Shown: positions 8,538 to 17,148 of the stretch, one piece after another
Numbering within the stretch: position 1 is the first letter of the stretch
Layout: each line of letters starts with the position of its first letter
NCBI GenBank assembly: GCA_012034765.1
Contig: JAAUOU010000046.1
Coordinates: forward strand, 1 to 34,081
DNA: 34,081 nucleotides
Source: Pleurocapsaceae cyanobacterium CSU_1_1
GTDB taxonomy: Bacteria; Cyanobacteriota; Cyanobacteriia; Cyanobacteriales; Xenococcaceae
Direction of reading: 5' to 3'
Program-made: the position numbers and the translations under genes
Notes under the pieces: model-generated
Database searches by the model: none
What the model was told of the DNA's origin: nothing
The model's input: only the letters and a program-made list of their open reading frames with translations

Positions 8538-9314
8538 CTATAGTAAAAACTGTAGTAGTAAAGAGCCGACACTACCAATAAACTTACCGATTTGTCCATG
8601 TCCTCCTTCCTTTTTAGCCACATTATTCTCGGCTTCTTGAATTAGAGTCATCTTTTGTTGAAAATTAGTAGCAGTTTGCAAACCTAATTCATGCTTTTGT
8701 TGCTTAAACAGATTGATAGCCATCTGAGTGTTCTTTTGGGCTGCGGTTCGATAATCAAAATTATATTGAATTATCGCTAAACCCAAATAAGCTGGGGCTA
8801 ATTCAGGATCGAGCTGAATCGCTTTTTGATAATTAGCGATCGCACCTTGATAGTTGCCACTTTCAGCTTCTCGTACACCCCAACGATGAAACTGCTCGGC
8901 AGAGGCAGCCGTGGCAGCCAAACCTTTGATCCCATCAACATGAGCCGACTCCAGCTCTACCTCTGCTAAGTTAGCACGCTCCACATAAGCATTTCTGAGA
9001 TCTGTACCTGTTAAGTTAGCACCTGTTAAATTAGCACCTGTTAAGTTAGCACCATATAATGATGTTCCTGAAAGATTTGCTCCGCGCAGATCTGCACCCT
9101 GAAGATTAGCCTGGCTCAAATTAGCTCCTGTCAAATTAGCTCCTGCCAAATATGAACCCATTAAGTCTGCCTGGACTAATCCAGCATTGCTCAAATCACA
9201 TTGAGAACATTTCTTGGTGCTTAAAAGTTGACTTAAATCACTCAAGTTTTCCGCCTGAGCAGGAGCAGCAATAGTAGTTAGAAGAACAATTACAGCTAAT
9301 AGTTGCGGTTTCAT
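8538..9314 (-). CDS. Exported pentapeptide-repeat and TPR protein
   Basis: The protein has 258 residues. A signal peptide ends at AQA (residue 21), followed by a Cys pair CSQC (36-39) and then about 15 pentapeptide units of the A(N/D)LxG type (residues 40-120), which fold as a right-handed beta-helix. TPR-like helices follow at about 140-205, with the typical [20 protein letters not shown]. The C-terminus is hydrophobic ([12 protein letters not shown]). Proteins with this order are common in cyanobacteria and probably act as envelope or thylakoid-lumen scaffolds; no enzyme motif is seen. At DNA level the pentapeptide region has near-identical 15 bp units (9003-9055), which may allow unit number to vary. 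It converges with mbnH, the two stop codons lying about 20 bp apart. Confidence 0.85.
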   Translation of the reverse strand: MKPQLLAVIVLLTTIAAPAQAENLSDLSQLLSTKKCSQCDLSNAGLVQADLMGSYLAGANLTGANLSQANLQGADLRGANLSGTSLYGANLTGANLTGANLTGTDLRNAYVERANLAEVELESAHVDGIKGLAATAASAEQFHRWGVREAESGNYQGAIANYQKAIQLDPELAPAYLGLAIIQYNFDYRTAAQKNTQMAINLFKQQKHELGLQTATNFQQKMTLIQEAENNVAKKEGGHGQIGKFIGSVGSLLLQFLL

Positions 9315-9393
9315 AAAATTTAAAATAGAGCAAAGATTACGCCATTTTAGCCTCTATAAATTGAATCGGCTTGGTAGTAAAATGTCAGGGGGC

Positions 9394-9443
9394 AAAAGTC
9401 AGAAGTCAAGGGGCAAGGCATTGCCTTGCCCGTACAGAAGTCA
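9394..9443 (+). repeat. Palindrome cassette, sister of the copy at 3838-3889
   Basis: AAGTCAGAAGTCA (9396-9408) is followed by GGGCAAGGCA-T-TGCCTTGCCC (9411-9431), then GTAC and AGAAGTCA. The arms match those of the hyuB copy, while the palindrome core is different. Here it lies in the spacer upstream of hyuA. Confidence 0.75.
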
Positions 9444-9517
9444 GTAATTCTACCGTATGCTAAATACTATAAGAAAAATAAATGATTTATTTCTGTTCGT
9501 AATTTTTTTATGCGAAT

Positions 9518-11539
9518 ATGACTCCTGGGCAACGCTGGCAATTTTATATTGATCGTGGGGGAACATTCACCGATATCGTGGCGCAAACTCCACAGGGTCA
9601 GATAATTGTCCATAAATTGCTCTCAGATAACCCAGAACAGTATCAAGATGCACCGATTCAAGGGATTAGAAAGCTCATGGGCATTGCCGCCGATGAACCT
9701 ATTCCCATAGAACAAATCGAGGTAGTTAAAATGGGGACGACGGTAGCGACTAATGCCTTACTGGAACGAAAAGGCGATCGCTTAGTATTATTAATCACCA
9801 AGGGTTTTAAAGATGCCCTCCGCATTGGCTATCAAAATCGCCCTGATATCTTTGCCCGTGAAATTGTTCTCCCCAGTATGCTGTATGAATCTGTGGTGGA
9901 GATCGATGCTCGCTACGATGCTCAAGGAAATGAATTAAAACCTATAGATAGGCAACAGGTTAAACAAGATTTACAGGTTGTACATGAGACGGGAATTAAG
10001 TGCTGTGCGATCGTTTTGATGCATGGTTATCGTTATAGAAAGCATGAACTACAAGTAGCCGAGATTGCTAGAGAAGTTGGGTTTACTCAGATCTCTATCT
10101 CTCATGAAATAAGCCCATTAATCAAGCTGGTAAGTCGAGGAGATACTACTGTAGTTGATGCCTATCTTACACCGATCCTCCGTCGCTATATTGACCGCTT
10201 GATCCAACAGCTACCCGATACTCAACTGATGTTTATGAAATCTGACGGAGGATTAGTTTCTGCTGTTGATTTTCAGGGTAAAGATAGCATTCTCAGTGGG
10301 CCAGCAGGAGGTATTGTCGGGGCAGTAAAAACTAGTCAGCGGGCAGGTTTTCAGCGCATTATTACCTTCGACATGGGCGGAACTAGTACTGATGTAGCCC
10401 ACTATGCAGGAGCATACGAACGAGAATTAGATTCAGAGATTGCTGGAGCGCGGATGCGAGTTCCTGTTTTAGCTATTCATACCATTGCCGCAGGAGGCGG
10501 ATCGATTCTGACTTTTGATGGTGCTAGTTACCGTGTTGGCCCTGAATCAGGCGGTTCAAACCCTGGCCCTGCCTGCTATCGCCGTGGTGGAGCATTAACT
10601 GTCACCGATGCTAATGTCATGCTGGGCAAGATTCAGCCTCAATACTTTCCTGCGGTGTTTGGTCAAGATGCTAATCAGCCTTTAGAGCGAGAGATTGTGC
10701 TGACCAAATTTGCCGAACTAACCAAAATAATCAATACCGCTACAGATGATAATCTTACACCCGAACAGGTGGCTTCTGGCTTTATGGCGATCGCCGTAGC
10801 CAACATGGCAAATGCGATTAAAAAAATTAGTCTACAGAAAGGTTATGATGTCACTCGTTATGTTCTTTGCTGCTTCGGTGGTGCAGGGGCGCAGGTAGCC
10901 TGTTTAGTGGCAGACAACTTGAGCATCAGCAAAATATTTATTCATCCCTATGCAGGAGTGCTTTCGGCTTACGGTATCGGTTTGGCAGATATCAGCACTA
11001 CCAAAGTGGAGTCTGTAGAAAGGCCCCTGACTCTTGAGATTATGCCTGAATTGGAGTTTTTGTTGGCATCTTTGAGCGACATAGACCTAGCTGGAGATAT
11101 ACAGGTAATTAAACAAGTAAACTTAAAATATACGGGGACTAATTCAACTTTAACTGTCAATTTTAATCGCGAGCTGGCAATCATGGAACAAGATTTTGCC
11201 ACCGAACATCAAACTCGCTATGGTTTTATTCAATCAGACAAAGAATTAGTGATTGAGTCGATTTCTGTAGAATTAGTTCAAACAATGGATGCTCTTGAAG
11301 AAGCAATTATCTCCCGTACTCGCCCCATCAATCAATCCGCAATAGCAATAGAATCAGTTCAAATGTTTGCTTTTGACAGTTGGCATAATACCCAGATCTA
11401 TCGCCGTGAAGATTTACAGCCACAAGACTGTATTAAAGGCGCTGCGATTATCGTCGAACCCATTAGCACTATTGTCATTGAACCCAATTGGCAAGCTACA
11501 GTTAGCGATCGCAATTATTTAATTCTCGAACGTATTTAG
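9518..11539 (+). CDS. hyuA: HyuA / 5-oxoprolinase alpha-type subunit
   Basis: The 673-residue protein has the hydantoinase A/oxoprolinase fold (actin-like ATPase). The family acts with HyuB to open 5-oxoproline or hydantoin rings with ATP. Seen are the first phosphate loop FYIDRGGTFTDIVA (8-21), KMGTTVATNALLERKG, SGPAGGIVGA, the second loop ITFDMGGTSTDVAHY (about 284-298), AAGGGSI, GPESGGSNPGPACYRRGG and CFGGAGAQ. The C-terminus RNYLILERI is where single-chain cyanobacterial oxoprolinases would continue into the HyuB part. The only HyuB in this window is broken and lies 4 kb away on the other strand, so this gene may be an orphan unless a second HyuB exists. The ATG at 9518 fits the family N-terminus. 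The frame is intact. Confidence 0.92.
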   Translation: MTPGQRWQFYIDRGGTFTDIVAQTPQGQIIVHKLLSDNPEQYQDAPIQGIRKLMGIAADEPIPIEQIEVVKMGTTVATNALLERKGDRLVLLITKGFKDALRIGYQNRPDIFAREIVLPSMLYESVVEIDARYDAQGNELKPIDRQQVKQDLQVVHETGIKCCAIVLMHGYRYRKHELQVAEIAREVGFTQISISHEISPLIKLVSRGDTTVVDAYLTPILRRYIDRLIQQLPDTQLMFMKSDGGLVSAVDFQGKDSILSGPAGGIVGAVKTSQRAGFQRIITFDMGGTSTDVAHYAGAYERELDSEIAGARMRVPVLAIHTIAAGGGSILTFDGASYRVGPESGGSNPGPACYRRGGALTVTDANVMLGKIQPQYFPAVFGQDANQPLEREIVLTKFAELTKIINTATDDNLTPEQVASGFMAIAVANMANAIKKISLQKGYDVTRYVLCCFGGAGAQVACLVADNLSISKIFIHPYAGVLSAYGIGLADISTTKVESVERPLTLEIMPELEFLLASLSDIDLAGDIQVIKQVNLKYTGTNSTLTVNFNRELAIMEQDFATEHQTRYGFIQSDKELVIESISVELVQTMDALEEAIISRTRPINQSAIAIESVQMFAFDSWHNTQIYRREDLQPQDCIKGAAIIVEPISTIVIEPNWQATVSDRNYLILERI

Positions 11540-11659
11540 TTAAGGTTGCCAAAATTCCCCAAATCACTTGAGGAACACACTTCTAACATCAATAAATTAA
11601 GTATTTTTAATAATTTCTTTATATTTGCATTAGAATGGGTCGATATATAAGAAAAAAAT

Positions 11660-11953
11660 ATGTATACAAAATTACAACCCACGATCGCACCATCCAAAAG
11701 AGAAAACAACAAAGCTCTAAATCAACAAAAAAATTTATCTTATGGCTTAAAAAAGATTATTCAAATCCGAGAATTGGATAAAAGACTTACCCATGCTAAC
11801 CCCAAAAGAGGAAAGTGTACGATGGAGGGTTGCCATAACTGTGCGACTCATTGGCTAACTCGCAGCAATGTAGATTACTGTCAATCGGACATGGTATGTC
11901 ATAAAGACGCAATCATTTGGATGCAGGTCAAAGATTTAATCGATTGGCAATAA
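11660..11953 (+). CDS. Small Cys-rich protein of unknown function
   Basis: The 97-residue protein is not recognised. The N-terminal half is basic and Gln/Asn-rich. The C-terminal half has a dense Cys/His pattern: CTMEGCHNCATHW, then DYCQSDMVCHKD. That gives six Cys and three His in about 40 residues, which suggests a zinc-binding fold. The ending IIWMQVKDLIDWQ may form a helix. No signal peptide is seen, so it is probably cytosolic. The start ATG follows an A-rich stretch with no clear ribosome site. It stands alone between hyuA and a convergent P-loop gene. Confidence 0.6.
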   Translation: MYTKLQPTIAPSKRENNKALNQQKNLSYGLKKIIQIRELDKRLTHANPKRGKCTMEGCHNCATHWLTRSNVDYCQSDMVCHKDAIIWMQVKDLIDWQ

Positions 11954-11977
11954 GGCTGGTAAAACCAAATAAATTAA

Positions 11978-12517
11978 TTAAAACCTAGAATTAGAAGCGA
12001 TCGCATTTTCAATCGAGCCAAGAAACTGTGCAATCTGCTTAGTTGAGCGGAGATGATAAACACTTTTGGTACTTTGAACCTTCTCAACATACTCACGATA
12101 TTTTGGAGTTAAAAATTTGTGGCAAAGCCGAAGCGTACGGTAGCTATTTATTGAACTCTTTAAGATAGGACTATTTTGAGGCCAACCTGCTGGTGGCTTA
12201 AAGTAACCTGTGATTAGTCGTTTAGTCACCCACCAGAAATGTACAGGTAGCGGTAGATCGACAAAAATCAGACTGTCCGCTTCGCTCAATCGTAGCCAGA
12301 GAGTTTCCATACAACCAAACCCGTCAATAATCCATTGGTCAGTGTCTAAAATTTGCTGATGGGCGCGCCTGTAGTTTTTCTGCGGAATCTCAATGCCTCC
12401 AGATAAATATTGAATTTTGTCCAAGACGTGAAGCGGTAAACCAGTGACCTCTGATAATCTGCTGCTGAGAGTAGATTTACCACCTCCTGCATTGCCAAAC
12501 ACTGCTACTTTTTTCAT
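11978..12517 (-). CDS. Adenylate kinase-like P-loop protein (FlaR-type)
   Basis: This 179-residue protein of the small P-loop kinase class is often annotated as 'topology modulation protein' or adenylate kinase-like. The Walker A loop is GNAGGGKST (8-16), followed by LSEVTGLPLHVLDKIQYL, DQWIIDGFG (a Walker B-like strand) and LIFVDLPL, with basic residues in the lid region (FWWVTKRLITGYF). It probably binds ATP or GTP; the acceptor substrate is unknown. It is the last gene of the minus-strand series that starts with the ABC ATPase at 17148, after a gap of about 75 bp from the deacetylase gene, so it may belong to that operon or be separate. Confidence 0.8.
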   Translation of the reverse strand: MKKVAVFGNAGGGKSTLSSRLSEVTGLPLHVLDKIQYLSGGIEIPQKNYRRAHQQILDTDQWIIDGFGCMETLWLRLSEADSLIFVDLPLPVHFWWVTKRLITGYFKPPAGWPQNSPILKSSINSYRTLRLCHKFLTPKYREYVEKVQSTKSVYHLRSTKQIAQFLGSIENAIASNSRF

Positions 12518-12592
12518 CCATTCTCTCCTTGACGATCACCCTTAAATTAATTACTTGTTTAAAAAAGCGATCGCACCTAAGCAACCACTAAC

Positions 12593-13315
12593 TTATAAAT
12601 TTTGGTTTAATAGTTCGCTGACGGTAACTATCCGATAACCTCTTTGTCTCAAGTCTTTTAAGATAAGTTTTAAAGCGATCGCTGTATTTTTTGCCACCTT
12701 GAGAGAGTTAGCATGAAAAACTAAAATTGCTCCAGGAAAGACCATTTGTTTGGTATACATGGCGGTTAACCAAGGCTGATTAGTTAGCTCAAAAGTATCA
12801 AAGGGAATCATTGAGGCAAGGACTAATTTAAGATCATAATTCTCTTTGGCGGTTAAATTGGCGATCGCCTGCACCATAGTCTGATTATAAAAACCTCTTC
12901 CTGGACGATACCAACGAACCTCTCTTCCCGTCAGTTCTAGTAGTTGGTCGTGGGCTTCTTTTAGCTGCTGCTCAAACTGTTGCGGAGTTAACCAAGCGTG
13001 GGTTTCATCAATTACCCCATGATTGGCAATTTCATGACCTTGAGCCATTATTTCGGCAATAATTTGAGAATCAGGATTGAGATGGCTGCTAATAATAAAA
13101 AAAGTTGCTCTAGCTGGCTCTAAATAACTGTATTGTTGATTGTGTTGAGCGATCGCCTCTAAGATTAATTTTGTGCCGCAATCTCCTCGATCTAGAAGAC
13201 AAGGTGCATCATCAATCGTTAATGCCACGATTTTTTCTGTAGTTTGATGATGAAAAATTGCATCAGGAAATAACTGCGCCACACCATTTACTAATTCCTG
13301 AGATAAATTCTTCAT
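12593..13315 (-). CDS. NodB-type polysaccharide deacetylase family protein
   Basis: The 240-residue protein has NodB homology domain (carbohydrate esterase 4) motifs: TIDDAP (33-38, a variant of TFDDG, with the catalytic and metal-binding Asp pair), HEIANHG (His94 and His99, metal ligands), RPGRG (137-141) and a late VFHANS strand. The family removes acetyl groups from N-acetylglucosamine polymers using Zn or similar metals. No signal peptide is seen, unlike most cell-wall enzymes, so it may act inside the cell or on a small substrate. It lies 26 bp from the small secreted protein gene, within the presumed ABC/P450 operon. The metal-site residues are all present, so activity is plausible. Confidence 0.88.
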   Translation of the reverse strand: MKNLSQELVNGVAQLFPDAIFHHQTTEKIVALTIDDAPCLLDRGDCGTKLILEAIAQHNQQYSYLEPARATFFIISSHLNPDSQIIAEIMAQGHEIANHGVIDETHAWLTPQQFEQQLKEAHDQLLELTGREVRWYRPGRGFYNQTMVQAIANLTAKENYDLKLVLASMIPFDTFELTNQPWLTAMYTKQMVFPGAILVFHANSLKVAKNTAIALKLILKDLRQRGYRIVTVSELLNQNL

Positions 13316-13341
13316 CTTCTTTGGTTCTGCCGATCAATCAT

Positions 13342-13689
13342 CTATTTGGCAGTTTCTGTCGTTTCTCCTTTTGGTTGTCCCAACTGTTGTTGTTCTAAAA
13401 TTCTTTGCTGTTGCAGACGTTTAAAGTCTGATGCAGAATTGTCGATTTGTGTCTGAGATTCTTGATCAAACTCGGCTGCACTACGGCTATTTGTTTGTTG
13501 GGCGCGATGTATAATATCAAGAGGATTTAATCCCGCAGGCGCATCTCCATAAATACCATCTTTTTCGTTAGGCTGATAGCCATCATCAGCGCCAGATTGA
13601 GCTAAAGCAGAGAAATTCAACCCAGCGATCGCCACTAAAGCTATTCCTACTGCCCAACCAGTTCGATGTAATCGGTTATTTTTAATCAT
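13342..13689 (-). CDS. Small exported protein of unknown function
   Basis: The 115-residue protein has a clear signal peptide (basic start, hydrophobic stretch, cleavage after ALA at residue 30). The mature part is short, polar and rich in Gln, Asp and Ser, with a conserved-looking GADDGYQPNEKDGIYGDAP segment followed by GLNPLDIIHRA. The C-terminal half is probably a coiled coil or disordered (RLQQQRILEQQQLGQ). I do not recognise the family beyond resemblance to small exported cyanobacterial proteins. It sits 43 bp from the ABC permease gene, in the same direction, so co-transcription is likely. Confidence 0.65.
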   Translation of the reverse strand: MIKNNRLHRTGWAVGIALVAIAGLNFSALAQSGADDGYQPNEKDGIYGDAPAGLNPLDIIHRAQQTNSRSAAEFDQESQTQIDNSASDFKRLQQQRILEQQQLGQPKGETTETAK

Positions 13690-13732
13690 AATTAAACCTC
13701 GTAATAAAAGTTAAAGTTGTTAAGATTATTTT

Positions 13733-14629
13733 TTAGGCAAAACGACGACGTAATAGAGGTTGAATTGCCAGTAAAATCAAAGCGTCAAATGCTAACAAGA
13801 CTAGGATAACTGCACCAAAACTAAACCCAAACCAGGGAGTATCCATAACGATACTGTTAATTGCCCAATCTCCATGACCATAAATATAGCGAATTGGTTC
13901 GATCGCATAGGTTAAAGGATTAAGACTAGCAATGACCTGAAGCCAATCAGCCATAAAGCTTAAAGGCGCAAGAGCCGTACTGGCGAACAATAAAGGTAAG
14001 TTAGTCACAAAAATCACGGCAATTAGTTCAATATGACCAGGTAGGGCAAAAGCTAAACCAAGGCTTAAGGCAGTAACTCCTAAAACAATCAAAAAGACAA
14101 TTAAAGCGATCGCACTTAACCCAGCCAATCCTGGCAATCCCGCACCTAAAATAGCACTAGCCAAGACAATCACTGCGGTTTGAATAAAGCTCAGGGCAAT
14201 GATATAAACTGTCGAAGCTGCCACAATTGAGTAGCGGGAAGATAATGGTGCTACTAGCAAACGGTTCAAAAACCCAAATTCACGGTCAAACATTACTGGT
14301 AATCCTGCGTTTAATGCTCCCGAAAAAGCAGTAAAGACAATTACACCTGGCGCGAGAAATTTAGCGTAACTCAGGTCAGTACCAAATAATCCTGATGGTG
14401 CTTTGCTAAACAATGCGCCAAACAAGACCAACCACATAAAAGGTTGAATGATTCCCGCAACCAAGGTCGAAGGACGGCGTTGCAGTTGAATAAATAGACG
14501 TTGAGTTAGGGCTAATGTTTCCTGAATAAAATCCCCCAGGGAGCTACTTTGCTGATTGCTTTGTCCACTAATACCTGGATTTGGTGCTAGGACAGACTTG
14601 ATGTTTTGACTAGATATTGACTGACTCAT
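13733..14629 (-). CDS. ABC-2 type transporter permease
   Basis: This 298-residue membrane protein is of the ABC-2 (DrrB-like) exporter class, with about six membrane helices after a cytoplasmic N-terminal stretch of about 45 residues. Typical features are GIIQPFMWLVLFGALF in the first helix, FLAPGVIVFTAFSGAL, the MFDREFGFLNRLLVAPLSR loop that contacts the ATPase, and the late FMADWLQVIASLNPLTYAIEPIR. It should form the membrane half of an exporter with the ATPase encoded at 16129-17148; the two are separated only by the P450 gene. The substrate is unknown; relatives move drugs, lipids or polysaccharides. The gap to the P450 gene is 66 bp. Confidence 0.9.
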   Translation of the reverse strand: MSQSISSQNIKSVLAPNPGISGQSNQQSSSLGDFIQETLALTQRLFIQLQRRPSTLVAGIIQPFMWLVLFGALFSKAPSGLFGTDLSYAKFLAPGVIVFTAFSGALNAGLPVMFDREFGFLNRLLVAPLSSRYSIVAASTVYIIALSFIQTAVIVLASAILGAGLPGLAGLSAIALIVFLIVLGVTALSLGLAFALPGHIELIAVIFVTNLPLLFASTALAPLSFMADWLQVIASLNPLTYAIEPIRYIYGHGDWAINSIVMDTPWFGFSFGAVILVLLAFDALILLAIQPLLRRRFA

Positions 14630-14695
14630 AATTTATTGGTGATGGTAAACAGTATGTTTTATGTTTGTTGATTTAAAATTAATCAGCTTAACTTG

Positions 14696-16132
14696 TCACG
14701 ATTGCCTATTATTTATACTTATTACCTTCATTTTGACTCCCCCTTCAGGAGTAAAAGTAAAACCCCGACGACCAGATTTTAATGGGCGATTATCGAGCAA
14801 TTCCAATTTTATCTGGGACATAATAGTCGCTAAAACTAGCTTCATTTCAAATAAGGCAAAAGCATACCCCAAGCAACGACGATTTCCCCCGCCGAAAGGC
14901 AAATATTCGTAAGGAGAGAAGCGGTGAGACCCCGCGTCGGCGTAAGACGCAAGGGAACGCTCACCAAGACACTGTCTTTCAATAAACCTTTCTGGTTTAA
15001 ATTTTTTTGGTTCGGGATAAAGATCTTCTCGTTGATGAGTTAAATAAATAGAAGGAAACAGAGATGTTCCCGCCTCAAGTCGATATCCCATTAATTCAAA
15101 GGGTTGCTTTAATTGACGACCAACAAATACCACCACGGGATTTAATCTGAGGGTTTCTGATACTATTGCACTAAGATAGGGAAGTCTGGCAATATCGGTA
15201 AATTCGGCATTTTCAGCCAGAGAATTTAATTCTTGTCGACACTTTTGACCGACTTCAGGCAAACGATGTAGCCAATAGAACGACCAAGCCAAAGAACTTG
15301 CAGTAGTTTCATGTCCTGCAAATAACATAGTCATCAATTCATCTGTGATCGATTGATCGCTCATTGGTTGACCATCTTCGTATCTAGCTGTTAACAATAA
15401 GCTGAGGATATCTTCGCCCATAGTATCGGGATTTTGACGACGGCGATCGCATTCCTCTTGTAAAATCTTTTTAATCTGATCTTGTTGTTGGCAAAACTTA
15501 CTCCAGGGAGTTAATACACCCAAGTCTTTTTGTAAGGCGGGAAAAAATAAGAAAAAAGAACGCAATGGCGAGTTAAACGTATCTAACCAATCTAGCAAAA
15601 TTGCTTTAAGGCGATCGTATCTTTGTCCTGACTCTAAACCAAAAATAGTCCTTAAAATAATCCGCAGGGAAATCTCTTGAGTATAGTCTCGAATACAAAT
15701 AGTTTGACCAACCTGCCATTGAGAGATCACTTCTTGAGTGACACTAACCATGGTTTGACCGTAGCTTTTCATCCTTTCCCCGTGAAAAGGCGGCATCAGT
15801 AACTTACGGTGTTGTTTATGTTCAATGCCGTCTAGCAATACTAAAGATTTATCTCCTAGCAAAACCTTTACTGGTGCGGTGGACTGTTGACCAACTTCAA
15901 ATAAACTAGGATCGGCGGTAAAAACTTTTTCAATTGCTTGAGGATTACTAAAAATTACATAAGGAGGCATTAAAGAAGATTTTGAACCATAAAATATCTC
16001 TCCATATTTTTGGTTATATCTTTCTAATGTGCCAAACTGATCGAGTAAAGCTTGAACTATACCGACGATCGCAGGAGCTTTTGAACCAGGGGGAAGTTTG
16101 GGTTTAGCTGATGATGGAATTGCAGTAGTCAT
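14696..16132 (-). CDS. Cytochrome P450, CYP110-like, with repeat-encoded insert
   Basis: The 478-residue P450 lacks an N-terminal membrane anchor and is therefore probably soluble. It starts with the LPPGSKAP proline hinge and has the oxygen-binding helix AGHETT (272-277), ExxR (Glu326, Arg329), PERF (380-383) and the heme loop FGGGNRRC with ligand Cys420. Sequence style resembles cyanobacterial CYP110, some of which hydroxylate fatty acids; the substrate here is unknown. Residues of about 388-404 (CLGERSLASYADAGSHR) are not family sequence: they are encoded by a palindromic repeat (14923-14965) and keep the frame, lying just before FSPYEYLPFGGG. The start codon overlaps the ABC ATPase stop by 4 bp (16129-16132), so the two are translationally coupled. 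Whether the insert spoils heme binding is unclear. Confidence 0.93.
   Translation of the reverse strand: MTTAIPSSAKPKLPPGSKAPAIVGIVQALLDQFGTLERYNQKYGEIFYGSKSSLMPPYVIFSNPQAIEKVFTADPSLFEVGQQSTAPVKVLLGDKSLVLLDGIEHKQHRKLLMPPFHGERMKSYGQTMVSVTQEVISQWQVGQTICIRDYTQEISLRIILRTIFGLESGQRYDRLKAILLDWLDTFNSPLRSFFLFFPALQKDLGVLTPWSKFCQQQDQIKKILQEECDRRRQNPDTMGEDILSLLLTARYEDGQPMSDQSITDELMTMLFAGHETTASSLAWSFYWLHRLPEVGQKCRQELNSLAENAEFTDIARLPYLSAIVSETLRLNPVVVFVGRQLKQPFELMGYRLEAGTSLFPSIYLTHQREDLYPEPKKFKPERFIERQCLGERSLASYADAGSHRFSPYEYLPFGGGNRRCLGYAFALFEMKLVLATIMSQIKLELLDNRPLKSGRRGFTFTPEGGVKMKVISINNRQS
14923..14965 (-). repeat. Palindromic repeat inserted in frame in the P450 gene
   Basis: GGTGAG (14923-14928) and CTCACC (14960-14965) form the outer arms, and GCGTC with GACGC forms an inner hairpin. 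With a few flanking bases it adds about 51 bp, or 17 codons, to the P450. Similar hairpins are common in cyanobacterial spacers and genes. Confidence 0.75.
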
Positions 16133-17148
16133 TTCATTTGCTGTTTTTTCTCTTTTTTCAGATCCCTGGCGCTAGATGAAGCTATTTGAGCATCCATGAT
16201 GGTTTGTCCTGTGGCTGCTAGGTAAACATCATCCAGACTAGGACGAGACTGCGCCAAACTAAAGGTAGGTAACTCGACTTCTGCTAGGGACTGCTCAATT
16301 TTACTCAAGGAACTTTGACCAGATTTAACAATCAGGTTAAGAGAATTTCCCTGAACGGCATTGATAATTACTTCTTCGACAAAAGACAAAGATTCCAGAA
16401 TGTGTTTAGCTTTATCTGCCTCTTCATCACTGGTAAACTCTCTAATTCTTAAGGTAACGCGATCGCCTCCTAACTTGTCTTTTAATTCTGACGGTTTACC
16501 CTCAGCGATCACTACTCCTCGATCAATAATCGCCAAGCGATCGGCTAAAGCATCGATTTCCTCTAGGTAATGACTAGTAATTAGTACAGTTGTTCCTGCT
16601 GAGCGCAACTCTTGCAAAAACTCCCACACCACCATTCGACTTTCGATATCTAAGCCGACGGTAGGCTCATCTAAGATTAAAACTTCAGGCTGATGTAGTA
16701 AACCTGCTGCTAAATCTAGGCGTTTGCGAATCCCACCCGAATAAGTGCCTGTTTTTTTGTTAGCATATTCTTCTAAACCTAATACTTCAATTAATTGTTG
16801 AATGCGATCGCCAATTATTTTTTGGGGTAAATGGTATAGTGCTGCCTGTAACTTTAATAGCTCTCTACCCGTCAATACCTTATCAATTGCTACTTCTTGA
16901 GCAACATAACCCAGCCGTTGCCTGACTGCTTTAGGAGATGCGACGGCACTAATTCCCCCTACTTCAATCTTGCCAGCGTCAGGTTTAGCTAAAGTACACA
17001 AACAGCGAATAGTTGTAGTTTTGCCCGCACCGTTAGGGCCTAATAGACCGAAGATCTCGCCAGGCTGTACAGTGAAGGAAATATCTTTTACTGCCTGGAC
17101 ATCACCATAGCTTTTTTGGAGGTTTTCAATTAAAACGGCAGCGGACAT
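16129..17148 (-). CDS. ABC exporter ATP-binding protein (DrrA-like)
   Basis: This 339-residue ATPase drives the exporter whose membrane half is encoded at 13733-14629. Walker A is GPNGAGKTT (37-45), the Q-loop is in YVAQE, the signature is YSGGIRKR (136-143, Tyr in place of Leu), Walker B is VLILDEPT (156-163), and the H-loop is SHYLEE (His193). The C-terminal region of about 100 residues with SLDDVYLAATGQT is the extension typical of the DrrA/NatA group. It is the first gene of the minus-strand series, with a spacer of about 220 bp shared with the divergent exporter at 17369. It overlaps the P450 by 4 bp. The substrate is unknown; pairing with a P450 suggests export of an oxidised product, which is inference. 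Confidence 0.93.
   Translation of the reverse strand: MSAAVLIENLQKSYGDVQAVKDISFTVQPGEIFGLLGPNGAGKTTTIRCLCTLAKPDAGKIEVGGISAVASPKAVRQRLGYVAQEVAIDKVLTGRELLKLQAALYHLPQKIIGDRIQQLIEVLGLEEYANKKTGTYSGGIRKRLDLAAGLLHQPEVLILDEPTVGLDIESRMVVWEFLQELRSAGTTVLITSHYLEEIDALADRLAIIDRGVVIAEGKPSELKDKLGGDRVTLRIREFTSDEEADKAKHILESLSFVEEVIINAVQGNSLNLIVKSGQSSLSKIEQSLAEVELPTFSLAQSRPSLDDVYLAATGQTIMDAQIASSSARDLKKEKKQQMK

Noticed and set aside
14661-14912. Plus-strand reading frame at the 3' end of the P450 gene
   Set aside because: It lies antisense to the P450 heme-loop region and has no recognisable protein features.
13342-17148. Natural-product gene cluster (NRPS/PKS type) around the P450
   Set aside because: No synthetase, carrier protein or terpene cyclase gene is present in the window; only an exporter, a P450 and a deacetylase can be supported.
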